Shown piece by piece: positions 53,040 through 64,000 of a stretch of 64,000 bases of DNA (within the stretch, counting starts at the first letter, position 1; every line of letters begins with the position of its first letter). The stretch spans positions 20,397,534 to 20,461,533 of the forward strand of contig OZ024895.1 of assembly GCA_964017195.1 (NCBI GenBank). The letters run 5' to 3'. A model generated the notes under the pieces. That model was not told where the DNA came from. It ran no database searches and was given only the letters and a program-made list of their open reading frames with translations. This DNA is from Siderastrea radians (Eukaryota; Cnidaria; Anthozoa; Scleractinia; Rhizangiidae). The translations under genes and the position numbers were made by a program.

Positions 53040-53860
53040 GTCCTAAAAACTGCAAGAGGCTAGGGCGCCCAAAGTGAACCCTGATAATTGGGGAAAATTA
53101 ACCCATTGCGAGAAAAAGCAAGACCTTAGATAGTAAAGGTTGGAACGATAACCGCTTAGTCGATTTAGGCGCTTATGGATTCTAGAAGCCATAGTGCTAA
53201 TGATCAATATCAAGAAAAGTCCTAGGGGCATTAAACCCGACCGTCATATCCCACCCGATTACCTAGAGTAAAAGAATACTGGCAACACGCAACATAAAGC
53301 GGAAGCTAAGGGTGACAATGCGTTTGGCAGAGCGAAAAGCGGAAGTCCTGGGTGAGTTTTTCATGAAACAAGTTAAAGTCCTAGTGGGTATTAAACCTGG
53401 TCGTCGTACCCGATCGATCCCCAGGGCAAAAAAAATAGGGTGATGGTAAAACTCGTGGGGGTCAATAATCTGTGACGGACAAAATTTGTAAGGCACTTGA
53501 CGGTTGCATTAGTGACGCGTCCGTGACGGTTTTATTGTTAATTCAAGCTTTCCTGTCAGTATTGGGTTTGATTTATACGATTGATCCTCGACGGCTTACT
53601 GAAGGTGTATATTGAATGATACCCCAGGATACCTCATGTATCCGTCACTATTTACTACGGATCCGGGACGGTTTGCTAAGAAATTTGAGGACAAAAAATG
53701 AGACATGCCCATGTGACGTAAAGCGCAAGTTAACGGCAAGAGTTTGTTTGGCCGAGCGAAAACCGGAAGTCCTGGGGGAGTTGGTCATCAAAAAAGGGGA
53801 AAAATGGGTACATTGTATTACTGAGACCGAGTCGTCGCCACATTAGCGACGGCCGGCTAC
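53040..53860. repeat. degenerate internal repeat, three units
   Basis: AAGTCCTAG with GGTATTAAACC-like text, and GCGGAAGTCCTGGG with GAGCGAAAA-like text, recur around 53,215, 53,340-53,400 and 53,750-53,800. No coding frame is supported. Confidence 0.5.
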
Positions 53861-54024
53861 CAAGCCCTGAACACTCCAGCGTCAAATACGCGCCAGGTAT
53901 GTCACATGAATAAATTCAAAATCAATTAACAGGGTGGGCAAACGTGTTCAACATCTTGGATTCAACAATGCTGAACGGTGTTGAATGGAATATTGAACCT
54001 GGTTTTTCCGAGGACTAACTATGA

Positions 54025-55300
54025 ATAACAACAACAACAACACACTTTATTTGCATTCCCAATTACAAATGGTATGGCAAAAGTATAGGAAAATAATGAT
54101 AATAATAATACGAATTACATCGAAAGATATGTAAGGGTAAGTAATAGGATCAACTAATTGACGATTGTTGCGATTGTCGATTCATTTCTTAGTGCAAAAG
54201 CTTCATAAATGAAGTAACCTAATTTTTTACAGAGAAAGGCATCTATATTATTAAAGAGAAATATAATTTTTTGATTGGCATCTAAAGAACTAAAATCAGA
54301 ATAATTTCTAACAATGTAGTCTATTAGAGATTTTCTAATTGTATTATATCTACTACAATTAAGTACAAAATGTTCTTCGTTTTCAATAGCCTGCGTAGCT
54401 GGCGGAATTGTATTTGCGCACGTAGTTTTGGCGGCGAAGCCGCTTTTCTCGCGGCTTTGCCTCTCCTCCCCATTCTCTGCGCGGCTTCTTCTTCTCCACC
54501 AAGCCAAAACTTTACGCGCACGAACGATCCCGCCGGCTACGCAGGCTACGTTTTCAACTTCATTTGAGCTGCAGTTTTGACAGATTCTCAGATGCTCAGG
54601 AAGTTTAGGATAAGAATGTCTACCAGTTTCAATTCGTAGGTTATGGTTGCCTACTCTAAGTTTTGCTACTGCCCGACGATGTTTAAGATTTGTAATTAAT
54701 TCTAGTGAGTTAGAGGGAGTAACATCTGTTTTAAAAGTAGAGTAAAATTTCAGTTTTTTGTTACATCTAATCAATTCATGTTGATGCTTTTCTAAACCAG
54801 TTTTAAAGTTTTCGATTATTTTGGATTGACACTTTTTAGTTTTTAATCTATCTCCTTTTGTATCAATCATAGTTTGAAGATCAGTAGAGAAATCGGTACC
54901 ATATTGTTTAAGTATATCATAGATGGAGAGCATAAAGCATAAAGCATAAAGCATTTTTTTCCAGAGTCTGCCAGTTGAGTTGAAATTTGAAGGCATTGTC
55001 TGGCAACGCTTGAATTCGGAAGGTTTAGTAAGTGAAGCCAAAACTTGAGTGTATTAGAGAAAATAGTTAGTTTGAGAGGGAGTCTTCCGGTTTCATTTCT
55101 TGCTGCGACATTCGATGCTCTTCTATTAAGGCAAAGATAAGATTTGTAAAATTGCGAGTGAAAGCGTTCGATAGGATCTTTCTCCCATTTGTTAAGATTG
55201 AGGCTATCATATGCCCCCCATATTTCTGAACCATATAAAAGAACGGGTAGAAAGACTAGACAAAATCCGGGACAAAATCCAAGACTAACAGACATTTTTC
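54025..55300 (-). pseudogene. LINE (non-LTR retrotransposon) 3' fragment with an in-frame MITE
   Basis: The frame reads LLYGSEIWGAYDSLNLNKWE, then RFHSQFYKSYLCLNRRASN, a linker, then LRVGNHNLRIETGRH, CQNCSSNEVEN and EEHFVLNCSRYNTIRKSLI. This is the C-terminal region after the reverse transcriptase, with a CX2C...H...C zinc-type motif, as in CR1/L2-type ORF2 proteins. A 7-bp tandem repeat near 54,930-54,955 moves the frame. A MITE splits the zinc motif at 54,387-54,548 without breaking the frame. A (GTT)n-like tail at about 54,025-54,045 marks the 3' end. Confidence 0.85.
54387..54548. mobile_element. MITE, 162 bp, with 9-bp target duplication
   Basis: TAGCCTGCGTAGCTGGCGG ends are inverted at the right. 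CGTTTTCAA lies on both sides (54378-54386 and 54549-54557). A 9-bp duplication suggests a Mutator-type mobiliser. Confidence 0.92.
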
Positions 55301-55940
55301 ATGATCTGAGCGATCATTTTAATCTAAACGTAGCGTAAAGTGAACACAATTTATATTATAGCACTCCTACTAGACTACCGTGTTCAAAAGCAATTCAAAA
55401 GTTCATTGAATTTGGTTATCCTATTCTAAACATGCTAGAGGATACTACACTAACGTGCTAAAGCTATTTTAACAGCTGTTTAAATTCGTTTACCTTCATT
55501 TACCTAAACATGAACATTTACTTGAAAACCCTTCCCCTTCCCCCAAAATACTGCATCTGTGGGTAAAATCCACAAGCATGACTGCACTCAAGGGAAAGAC
55601 GAAAGTAGAATTTTTACAAAATATTTAAAAAATTTGCGACACTATTAGGAGGGTACAGGGTAAAAATAAAAAATAAAAAATGAGAGGTACTCGGCATGTT
55701 AAAAATCAATAAATCACCACTTTAAAAACAGATAGGGCCCTGGACTAAATCAAGATTATGGCGGAAGTTAAGCAATACGATATTCTCCTGTTCAATTACA
55801 AGTACAACAACAACAAACGTTTTATCACAGGATAGCCTCCCATGCAGACATTCTTAGGGCTGTACGTAAGAGGCCAATCACATAAAAAAGCAGTTCAGAA
55901 TGGGCAGTCTTAGCAAGTTTGAGAAAGTTTCACTGCAATG
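55301..55940. other. no gene or repeat recognised
   Basis: AT-rich sequence, no motif seen. Confidence 0.5.
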
Positions 55941-56349
55941 CCCAGGTGGAGGGGGGGGGGGCACTAGACAAAGTTTTATATGGGGAGGCTCTGCCCCGAT
56001 GCCCAACCCCTCACCCTTTTATATACCATTTTTGACAGAAACGGTACCCCTTTCGTATACCTTTCATTGAAAAATGGTACCCCTTTCACATACCTACTTG
56101 AGAACACTACATCCCTTTTCTAAACCCTTGGAATGCAGTTATGAATAATATTATGGGAGAACAGTATTACCGGAAGAGATGTTAACCAAAAGACAATATT
56201 ATTATCTACTCGAAAATTAAAGGCTCTTTTAGATACCTAAATGATAGATTTCCCTACCCTTTTATATACCTGAAGCCTGAAAAAGGTACCCCTTTCGGGC
56301 AGAGCCACCCCATATATGCCATTATAGGAAGTACCCCCCCCCCCCGGGC
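55941..56349. mobile_element. G-run MITE, copy 2
   Basis: It runs from CCCAGGTGGAGGGG to CCCCCCGGG, with ATGGGGAGGCTCTGCCC mirrored by GGGCAGAGCCACCCCAT. The body matches 46,357-46,788. Confidence 0.85.
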
Positions 56350-56611
56350 CACAATGAAATCTCCATAGCACGAACTTTAAAACATTGAAAAAATCCCAAA
56401 CAAATATCTCTCTTTAGAATATCAGCTGCTATTCAAGCAATTAGTTCCAAATTGAAACTTTTTTGGAGTGCTTTTAGTGATTTATATGTTTGGGAGAACT
56501 TGTTGCGATCTTGAGCCCCCGCCAATAGTAATAAGGCCATAAGATGGAACCGAACCGACAAAGAACCGAAAAAATAAACTTAGAACTTGAATTTTAATCA
56601 ACCAGTTTATT

Positions 56612-56830
56612 TTAAACCTTTAAGCCCCAATAGGAATCAGCATCAACTTTCTCTTTCTCCTCATCATATCAGTGCATTCTAACACATACAGGTCATGAAT
56701 ATTAAGGAAATGATCATCAAAGATGAGCTGTCTTGATGTTTAAACAAATTCTCCAAACTAGTGCTGAACAAAATGTATGGAAAGGAGTAAGGAGAACTTA
56801 TATACTGATGCTGGGGCTGAAAGGGTTCAA
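56612..56830. mobile_element. MITE of the TTAACCC family, 219 bp
   Basis: AACCTTTAAGCCCCAATAGG at the left; GCTGGGGCTGAAAGGGTT at the right. The body matches the outer parts of 51,297-52,000. Confidence 0.8.
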
Positions 56831-57080
56831 ACACTGCCCCAAGTCCTTATTTCTATTTCCAATAGATTCTCACCAGATGGCCAAGCGACATCTTTCCAAA
56901 TAAGCTGGAAATTATAAAAATATTTATTATTTTAATGAGATAAATTCTACATCTATAAATGAGTAAAAATAAAACACCATCAACCTTGGCATCAAAATCA
57001 AGTAAAAGACACAATTGCTAGGACAGTAAACTGTTATTTTTTAGCTTGATAGTAATTATGTTAGGACATTTTCCCTTATA

Positions 57081-57086
57081 TTTATT
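57081..57086 (-). promoter_or_regulatory. candidate poly(A) signal AATAAA for SLC1A copy B
   Basis: On the minus strand AATAAA lies 412 bases after the stop of copy B. Another lies near 56,925. Which, if either, is used cannot be told. Confidence 0.3.
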
Positions 57087-57497
57087 CTTATTCAGTTTTA
57101 AACGGCAATAACAAAACAAAACTAATTGCATAGCTAAAAAGTATTCACAAACAGTCACAGAAAAAAACATTGGAAGTGACTACCTAAACTGATGAATATA
57201 ATATGTACATGAACATGCACCAACTATAAACCTATCAGACAGCTGCTGTGCAGAACAATGATTATTTTAAGACTACAACATTTGAAGTTCCCGCCTGTGT
57301 GTTTAACACTACAAGTACAACAAAATAACTATGTATTCACAACTGGCAAACTCGGCCCCAGGATGAGGCACTCTTCGGGGCTGTCATTAGTATACTGACA
57401 ACTGGCTAATAAGCAAGGGTGAAGCTGAAGAAAAAACTAATTAAGCAGGATCATTAATAAGACCAGTCAGCCTTTTTTGTACTGTGCACATTCAGAA

Positions 57498-60400
57498 TTA
57501 CAACTGAGAAGTAATGGCAACCTCATCGGGGTCATCAGGTTTCTCTTGATTACTTAGTGGGAGTGTGTCATCCACTGCTCCATTACAGTTGTCATACTTC
57601 CGCAGGTCGTCACGGGACAAGTGCTCCACAACACCTGCACCGATGGAGTCACCCAGTACATTGACAGTGGTGCGGAAGCGATCCCTGTGGACAAAAAAGA
57701 GTTGTTTGCATCCAAAAACAATAATCTTAACTGCCACGTTACTTGATATATAGTTATAACATACCTTATTATTGGAAATTAACGCTTGTGTTATTTAAGG
57801 TATTTGAAAATAACGTGACTTAAATTAACGTGAATTGAAGAGAAAATTACTCCCCAATAAAGGAAATTAATGCAAAAGAGGAGGTAAAATTTCAAAATGA
57901 GGGAAATTAACATGATTATCACAAAGAAACACCTTACGGTCACAACTGGAACAAATCAATTTCATGACTGAATTGAAAAATCCCGAACAAAACAGAGTCC
58001 ACAGGTGTGTGAGGCAATTTCTTTACAATGCGAGTTAAGTTCTGCATAAATGTAGGAAAGCTATTGTTTTGTAGGTGTCAAGAATGTCTAGACTGGATCC
58101 AGAATTTGGAATTAAAATGATGGAAATTAAGGTCAGAAATTAAGGTCCACTTAATTAACAATGCGGAAATTAATGCTAACAAATTAATTAATTTCATGGA
58201 GCATTAATTTCCTATACTAAGGCAGTCATACAATTTAATTATGGCGATTGCAGGCAGGTTTCTGTACCATAAAGTGACTAATACCGATAACAACGATAAC
58301 AATGCTACTCAGCTTGGTGCGGTACGTTCCATGGAGGCCTGTGTTGAAGACTTGAGACAATGGATGATCAAAGATAAGCTCATGTTAAATGATGATAAGA
58401 CCGAGTTCGTGCTAATCGGTACAAAGCAGCAATTGGCGAAAGTCTGTATTGACACTCTGTCGGTTGGCATTTCAGAGGTTTCAAACTCCAGCCTCGTTCG
58501 GAACCTTGGTTCGTGGTTTGACTGTAATTTCACAATGGCTACACATGTGAACAAGATTTGCAAAGCAGCATTTTACCATCTTTACAATATTGCTAGAATC
58601 AGGAAATATCTAAATCAGCAATCGACTGAAGCCCTTGTTCACGCGCTTGTGACCAGCCGCGTAGATTACTGTAATGGATTGCTTTATGCTAACCCTTATT
58701 TGTGTAAGCTTCAGCGAGTGCAGAATGCTGCAGCTAGACTGGTTTTTCGAGCACCTAAGTTCTGCCACACATCGCCATTCCTATTTGAACTACACTGGTT
58801 ACCTATAAAGTCACGTATTGATTTTAAGGTTATTTTAATTACTTTTAAAGCGATCCATGGATTTGCCCCTAAATACATTTCTGATCTTATATCTATCGAG
58901 TCAAAATCGAACTATAGCCTGAGATCAAACGATGAACTGCTTTTGTCACCACCTGTTGTAAAGACTCTATCTACCCTCGGTGACAGGGCTTTTGCGGCGG
59001 CTGCGCCTAAATTATGGAACCAGCTACCGTCATAACTAAGGAGAATCATTTTCATCGATCATTTTAAGCGAGCTCTCAAGACATATCTTTTTAAACAAGC
59101 TTTTTATTAGTGTACAGGCTGAGACCGTTTGTCTGCTTAGTCTCTGGAATGTTGCTAAGAAAACCTTGAAACTCCCAGACAAAAAGAACACTCAAAAAAG
59201 AGACCACAAGACCTTTGAAATGTGACTAAAACTTTGCCACACCCACATTTTTGAAAGATTATTCCCACACCTACCTGGTGAAGAGGGACAATGTAGAGTT
59301 ATCCCTAAAACTAAAACCCAGCAGAATTTGTAGGATAATAAAACAATTAATTATTCTGCTCAATCCTGTGGACAATGTAATACCCCCTGAGTTAACCAAC
59401 TTAGCCTACACCCACATTAGGTAAATATCATGTGATATTTTTTTGCAATTTTGCAATTTTTTTTTTTTGCAATTTTGCATTATAAGGCACTTGGGCCTCA
59501 CAACCATGTTCAGTTGAATTGCAATGTACAATGTGAAAAACATTACCGGTATCCAAAATTTATGGAATATTGGTACATGTATTAACTGTATGATATGAAA
59601 AAAAAATGACTTACAGGAACCAATCAACAGCCATAATGAGCCCAATGTCATCCAGTGGCAGGTTGACAGCTTGCAGCACAATGATGGTTGTTACTGATCC
59701 GGCAGATGGAATGCCAGCAGCACCAATTGCAATAGCTGTTGCGGTAAGGCTGAATAAAAATTAGCAGTTTAGTACTTACACAAAGAGGAATTTACACAGT
59801 GCTGTATTACCATAAGGGTAAGTCTAAGAGTGCCAAATAGGAATACCACTATGCCCCCCAAGAAACTATGCTAGTCTATTACAAGTTTACCCCCAGCATT
59901 TTTCCCTGGTACCAATTTTTGAACCTTGGGTATAGAGAAACAACATGGACAACTATTTCTTGTCTAAGGAAATAATACAGCACAACACCAGACTCAAATC
60001 ACCAACCTTCCACTTTTCCAATCAAAAGTCTGATTGGAAGTCTGATAAAAAAAATGACTTTTTGTACAGCCGATACACTACTACAATGCAACACCAAATT
60101 TGCAAAATTAGCAGTTAATTATATTGAGAGACTGAATCAAAGCATTGCTTTTACCTGTACTTTTTAATAGCAAACCAATTCAACATTCTTTCCAGTAAAG
60201 AAGCTTTCTTTCACCACAACCTTTTGAGCAACGCCATTTAAGGCAATAGGTGAACACCAAGATGAAAATTTGTGCTTGCTTACTATGCCATCTTTGATTG
60301 TAACCCAAAATTGGATTTACACATTTAAAAGGTCAAAAGTCTCATTATAATATTTAAGCCTTTTTGAAAATTATAGTGTAAGCTACTTATCTGTAGCCAA

Positions 60401-63005
60401 TTTAACTTTATTTTATAACCCTGGTAGCCTGATCCAAACTGGTCAGAGTAGAACATAGCCTGAGAAAACAGCCGACGTTTCACGAGGTCACCACTTGGGC
60501 CCTCGCAAAACGACGTCTGAGTAACGAGCGCAGAAATTCCATACTGATGACGTCCTCTACCCAGATCTTGGTAGTGCTTCTCATTGGATGAAAGAAAATT
60601 CCAACCAATCAGAAGCACTACCAAGATCTGGGTAGAGGCCCGTCATCAGTATGAAATTTCTGCACTCATTACTCAGACGTCATTTTGCGAGGGCCCAAGT
60701 GGGGACATTGTGAAATGCCGGCTGTTTTCTCAGGCTAAGTAAAACACAGACCAGTCAGACTGCAGATTTTAAGTAACCCTTGCACTAAATTACACTTGCA
60801 GTCTGTGTTTTTACCCTCCCCTTTTTAGGGACTCAGTTTGAGGAGTAAAGTTAAGTAGACAGGACTCAATGCTTAATTCCTTCTCTCCCTACAACCTCAC
60901 TCCTTTCATTCTAATCGCCTGGTACAGGCTACAATCTTGAGGAAAAGATGAGTTTACCACTGGTTAATATACTCACCAAATGGCAACAATTTTTCCGCCT
61001 GACAAATCATAGTTGTTGAGCTGGGCAATGAAGATGGCTGCAATAGCTTCATACAAAGCTGCACCATCCATATTCACTGTGGCACCCAATGGCAAAACAA
61101 ACTTGCTGATGCGGGGGTCCACTTTGTTGTTTTCTTCAAGACAGCGAATGGTGGTTGGCAGAGTTGCCGCACTAGAGAAAAGCAGACAAGATTTTAAAAT
61201 CTAGATAGAATGTGGAATAACTTAGTCTGCTAATTAACAACAATGCACACTTGTTTGTGGCTTTACAGCATAAACTACGCCCCACTTAGGACAAAAACGA
61301 GTGAGTAAGTTGTAGACCTATTTGCCTAATTTAATTAATGGCAAATTTTTAAAATTAAAAATGAAGATGATGATACATTGATGATGATGATGATGATGAT
61401 GATGATGACGATGACGATGATGACGGAAGATAATGATAACAATGATTATGATGATAATGATGATGAAAATAATAACGATGATGATGATGGTGATGTACAT
61501 CTAGCTCTTGTTGTATGGTAAGTGTAATGCCTTATGGGTTTCAGTGGAGCCCGCATGCGTAGCGTGCCAGCAGAGCACCATCACTAAGCAAATTTGGTAA
61601 CCTATCACGCCAAGAAATTTTGGTAGTGACATGATAGTCACGTGACCGTTTATCCATACGTCCATCCACACCACAGGCTCACCAACATGAAGTGGCAGAC
61701 ACTTCAGATAGCCCTGTGCGGTATCCCGTATTTTTGTCGCAAAATCACCTGGAGACCTGCCAAGCGTTTTAGCACAGACAACAAAAGTCAAAATTAAACA
61801 ATTTTATTAATGGAAAGAAAAGTTCAAGAGGATGCTCAGTTGCCTTTTTGGTGGAAGGCAAAAAGTTTAAGTTACAAATTTGCCTTCGAGGACTTCAACT
61901 TTGCTGTCAGTTCTGCTGCGAACTCGGTCAGCACAATGCTTGAGTTCACAGCTTTGGCAGCGGTCCTTACACCAAACTTAGCAGAACTAGTGCCTTCTAG
62001 TTTTTTCTGTCCACAACCACGGTTTTTGCGGTGGTCCGAACACATTTTCCCAAGAAAAACACCCGTGTTCATCGTAACACAGTAACTTGCGTAACTCACA
62101 TAACATCAGATCGAGTCGAAGTACATCGCTTGAATTCGCAGCATTTGGCGATGCTCTGGATGTCAAACATAGCAGAGCTAATGCCTTCCCATATTTTCTG
62201 CCTACAACTGTGGTTTTTGCAGCAGTCTGAACACACTTCCCCAAGAAAAACATGTGCGTACAGCCTGTATGTCAATCAAGCTGCGATCAATAAACAACTG
62301 TTTAAGTACTAAAACGAATTCTTGGATTGACAACATAGCAGAAGTTGTGCAGTAGTTAGAGCATTCCCTTTTCATTCCGGCAGTTTGGCAGCTCGGCGGT
62401 TCGACTCTCAGTGGGAGGAATGTTTTTCTTTTACCATTTTTTCTTTTTTTTTGGTAATAACTTTAAAAAATGAATAAGTTCCAGCAATGAAAAACAGCGG
62501 AGCTCCACTTTTAGGCTTGGCTAAATCTATATATTACTGACTCAATTATATATTAAGACAACACTGACGATGACAATACATTGTAACCAGAACTGATAAC
62601 AGACACATGGTTAAAACATTCAACTATAAAGTTCACTTTACTCAGTCCCCTAAACATTCTAACTTCTTTTGTCTGTGGACTAGAGTGTATGATTGTCCTT
62701 GAAAGATGCTGAACAGCAAAGTGATTCATTCTTATTAGTCCAAAGACTCAGAATTGAAAATTTGTACGTACCTTGAGCTGATGCCAAAAGCAGTCATAAA
62801 AGCATCTTTCATTCCATACATGAAAACAAAAGGATTGGTCCTCCGCACCACAAAGAATATCAGTGGAAGAATGACGAAGGCGTGAATTATCAAACCAACC
62901 ATCACTGTCACAATGAACAAAGCCAGCCTGTGCATTTCATCTGCAATATCTTCCATGCTTGCAACACGCTGCGCAATCAAACTGCAAACACCTATTGGTG
63001 CATAC
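57498..63005 (-). CDS. SLC1A excitatory amino-acid transporter, copy B, C-terminal four exons, appears intact
   Basis: Exons at 62772-63005 (234 bp), 60977-61171 (195), 59615-59749 (135) and 57498-57684 join in phase with GTACGT, GTGAGT, GTAAGT donors and AG acceptors and no stop. In order they give [20 protein letters not shown] (TM5); HP1 [30 protein letters not shown] (TM7, sodium/substrate site); HP2 [13 protein letters not shown]; and [17 protein letters not shown] (TM8). The TM8 motif keeps the Asp and Arg that bind the amino group and side-chain carboxylate of acidic substrates. A sodium-driven glutamate/aspartate transporter is therefore likely. The C-terminus TSQL resembles a class I PDZ ligand. 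The N-terminal exons lie beyond the right edge. NMDGA replaces the more usual NMDGT. Confidence 0.93.
58240..59109 (+). pseudogene. LINE 3' fragment in the last intron of SLC1A copy B
   Basis: The frame reads [71 protein letters not shown] and [14 protein letters not shown], then [20 protein letters not shown]. This is the C-terminal end of a CR1/Jockey-type reverse transcriptase ORF. A TAA at 59034-59036 precedes the expected family ending ([15 protein letters not shown], stop at 59107), so one nonsense change is present. The 5' part is truncated, as is usual for LINEs. It runs opposite to the host gene. Confidence 0.88.
60456..60737. mobile_element. MITE, TAGCCTGAG ends (282 bp), in the SLC1A copy B intron
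   Basis: TAGCCTGAGAAAACAGCCG is mirrored at the right. Almost the whole element is a hairpin (AAGCACTACCAAGATCTGGG / CCCAGATCTTGGTAGTGCTT). Flanks AGTAGAACA and AGTAAAACA are a 9-bp duplication with one mismatch. It is absent from the copy C intron. Confidence 0.9.
61372..61498 (+). repeat. (GAT)n microsatellite, imperfect
   Basis: A long GATGATGAT run with GAC and AAT interruptions. Confidence 0.9.
61870..62260. repeat. tandem duplication, two diverged units of about 195 bp
   Basis: AACTTAGCAGAACTAGTGCC and ACATAGCAGAGCTAATGCC, then CACAACCACGGTTTTTGC / TACAACTGTGGTTTTTGC, then CCCAAGAAAAACA in both, show two related units. Frames on the minus strand ([17 protein letters not shown]) look protein-like but no family was recognised. 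Confidence 0.6.
62348..62420 (+). repeat. tRNA-derived SINE-like sequence
   Basis: TGCAGTAGTTAGAGCAT resembles a pol III A box and CGGTTCGACTCTC a B box, with tRNA-like spacing. A T-rich run follows. Probably a SINE head, not a working tRNA. Confidence 0.55.
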
Positions 63006-64000
63006 CTAAGAAGAAACATCAAAAGTACTGGTATTAAGTCACAACAAGAGTCAAATCTGCAGCACCTGGAAGAATCACATATTATCTCTGCTGACACTAT
63101 AGTGCTTTAAAGAGCTTAAGGTGCATAAAACAAGTTTAAATGACACAGTAACTGGTTTGAACTCATGAATCTCAGTAGTCTGTCTAGTCTGCATGATCTT
63201 CCAGGTGAGAGAAGTGCTAAATACACTGTTGTTGGTGACATTATTGACTGACATTCTGCTACATCGCTGGGTTCATAATTCTGACCATTAACAAAATTGA
63301 CAACTTGAGATTTACATCATCATTGTGACCATGAGTGTGGAATTTTTTAGGGTAACCCGCAGATGAACCCTTGCATGAATGCATCTACATGAAGTGGCTG
63401 GGGTGATGAGAGGTGGCTACCTTGGCAGGGAAAAATCAAAGAGAAAGATCTGATCTTTGCAGTTATACTGCAAGTAGAGAAGTTCCCATGCATGGCTTCA
63501 CAGAGCTCAGTAGTAGAGCATTTGCACTGGAGTTGCAAAGGTCATTGGAAACCTGAATTTCAGACCCCTCAACTTAGAGAAACTACAAACCTGGAGATTT
63601 TCAAAACAGATACATGATATAATACATATGCGTCCATTTTGTTTTACAAATCAACCAGAATGAGAGGGGCTGATATAGGTAGTGACATCCTTATTCACCA
63701 AATTTAACATTTCCAAATATGGTGACCTCTTACTGGCATCTTAAGTCTGCCAGAGCCAGCTTCCTTAACATAACAAAAACAGAATCTTCTTGCCGCAGAA
63801 AGCAAAAAAGACAGGAGAAATCAACTAATAACACACTTTTACATGTACTCCACACTTCAAAAGTATCATCACTCCAATTCATATCCATTTTGTATCGTTA
63901 CTTTATCAATCCATTTGCTGGGAGAATCTTCTGACTCACCACAAGACCAGGAGATCAACCTACGCCATGCACAAACTAGGTCAGACTTGAGAGGTCTGGA
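63006..64000. other. intron of SLC1A copy B up to the edge
   Basis: No exon was recognised here. Exon 3 and upstream exons should lie beyond 64,000. Confidence 0.6.
63488..63560 (+). repeat. tRNA-derived SINE-like sequence, degenerate
   Basis: GAGCTCAGTAGTAGAGCAT and TTGCAAAGGTCATTGG resemble a tRNA-like head; the B box region is eroded. Confidence 0.4.

Noticed and set aside
61318..61500. Ile/His-rich minus-strand ORF
   Set aside because: Translation of the (GAT)n microsatellite.
62348..62420. Possible tRNA gene
   Set aside because: Only A and B box similarity; stems do not close properly and a T-rich tail suggests a SINE head.

Overview
The window looks like nuclear DNA of an animal, most likely an anthozoan cnidarian (coral or sea anemone). 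The evidence is AT-rich DNA, multi-exon genes with GT/AG splice sites, an excitatory amino-acid transporter (SLC1A) cluster, and a dense mix of Polinton, Gypsy, BEL/Pao, Penelope, LINE and short inverted-repeat elements. The taxon is an inference from gene and repeat content; nothing read here fixes the species.

Left end (1-12,110). A Gypsy retrotransposon on the minus strand (1-2449) sits inside the 5' part of a Polinton/Maverick integrase gene. The rest of that Polinton (2450 to about 8520) runs on the plus strand: chromodomain integrase, a Bro-N + VRR-NUC-like nuclease + zinc-finger protein, an AT-hook/zinc-finger protein, and a protein-primed DNA polymerase B split by one frameshift. Next is a decayed DDE integrase (8859-9880, plus strand). 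It converges with a spliced HECT-type ubiquitin ligase gene (10,280-12,110, minus strand).

12,100-27,560. A complete but dead SLC1A glutamate-transporter copy (copy A, minus strand) is spread over 15 kb. Seven exons can be traced with their splice sites. A 5.6-kb BEL/Pao retrotransposon lies inside its third exon, flanked by the 5-bp duplication CCTTG. The last exon breaks off where the HECT gene begins.

27,600-49,500. This is mostly non-coding and repeat-derived: an element with arrays of a TTTCGCAAAGTACC-like unit at both ends and a dead Penelope fragment inside; a 2.65-kb foldback element with 943-bp arms (34,701-37,355); several copies of one long unclassified repeat (37.4-42.6 kb); and many MITEs. 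One small host gene is supported here, a secreted cysteine-rich protein on the plus strand (40,758-44,915).

49,500-64,000. The C-terminal half of an apparently intact SLC1A transporter (copy B, four exons, minus strand, 57,498-63,005) continues past the right edge. An older duplicated segment (49,585-52,450) holds two broken exons of a third copy (copy C). Two LINE 3' fragments, SINE-like tRNA-derived sequences, microsatellites and MITEs fill the rest.

Only copy B, the cysteine-rich gene and perhaps the HECT gene look like candidates for expressed functional genes. Most other coding sequence belongs to mobile elements in various states of decay.
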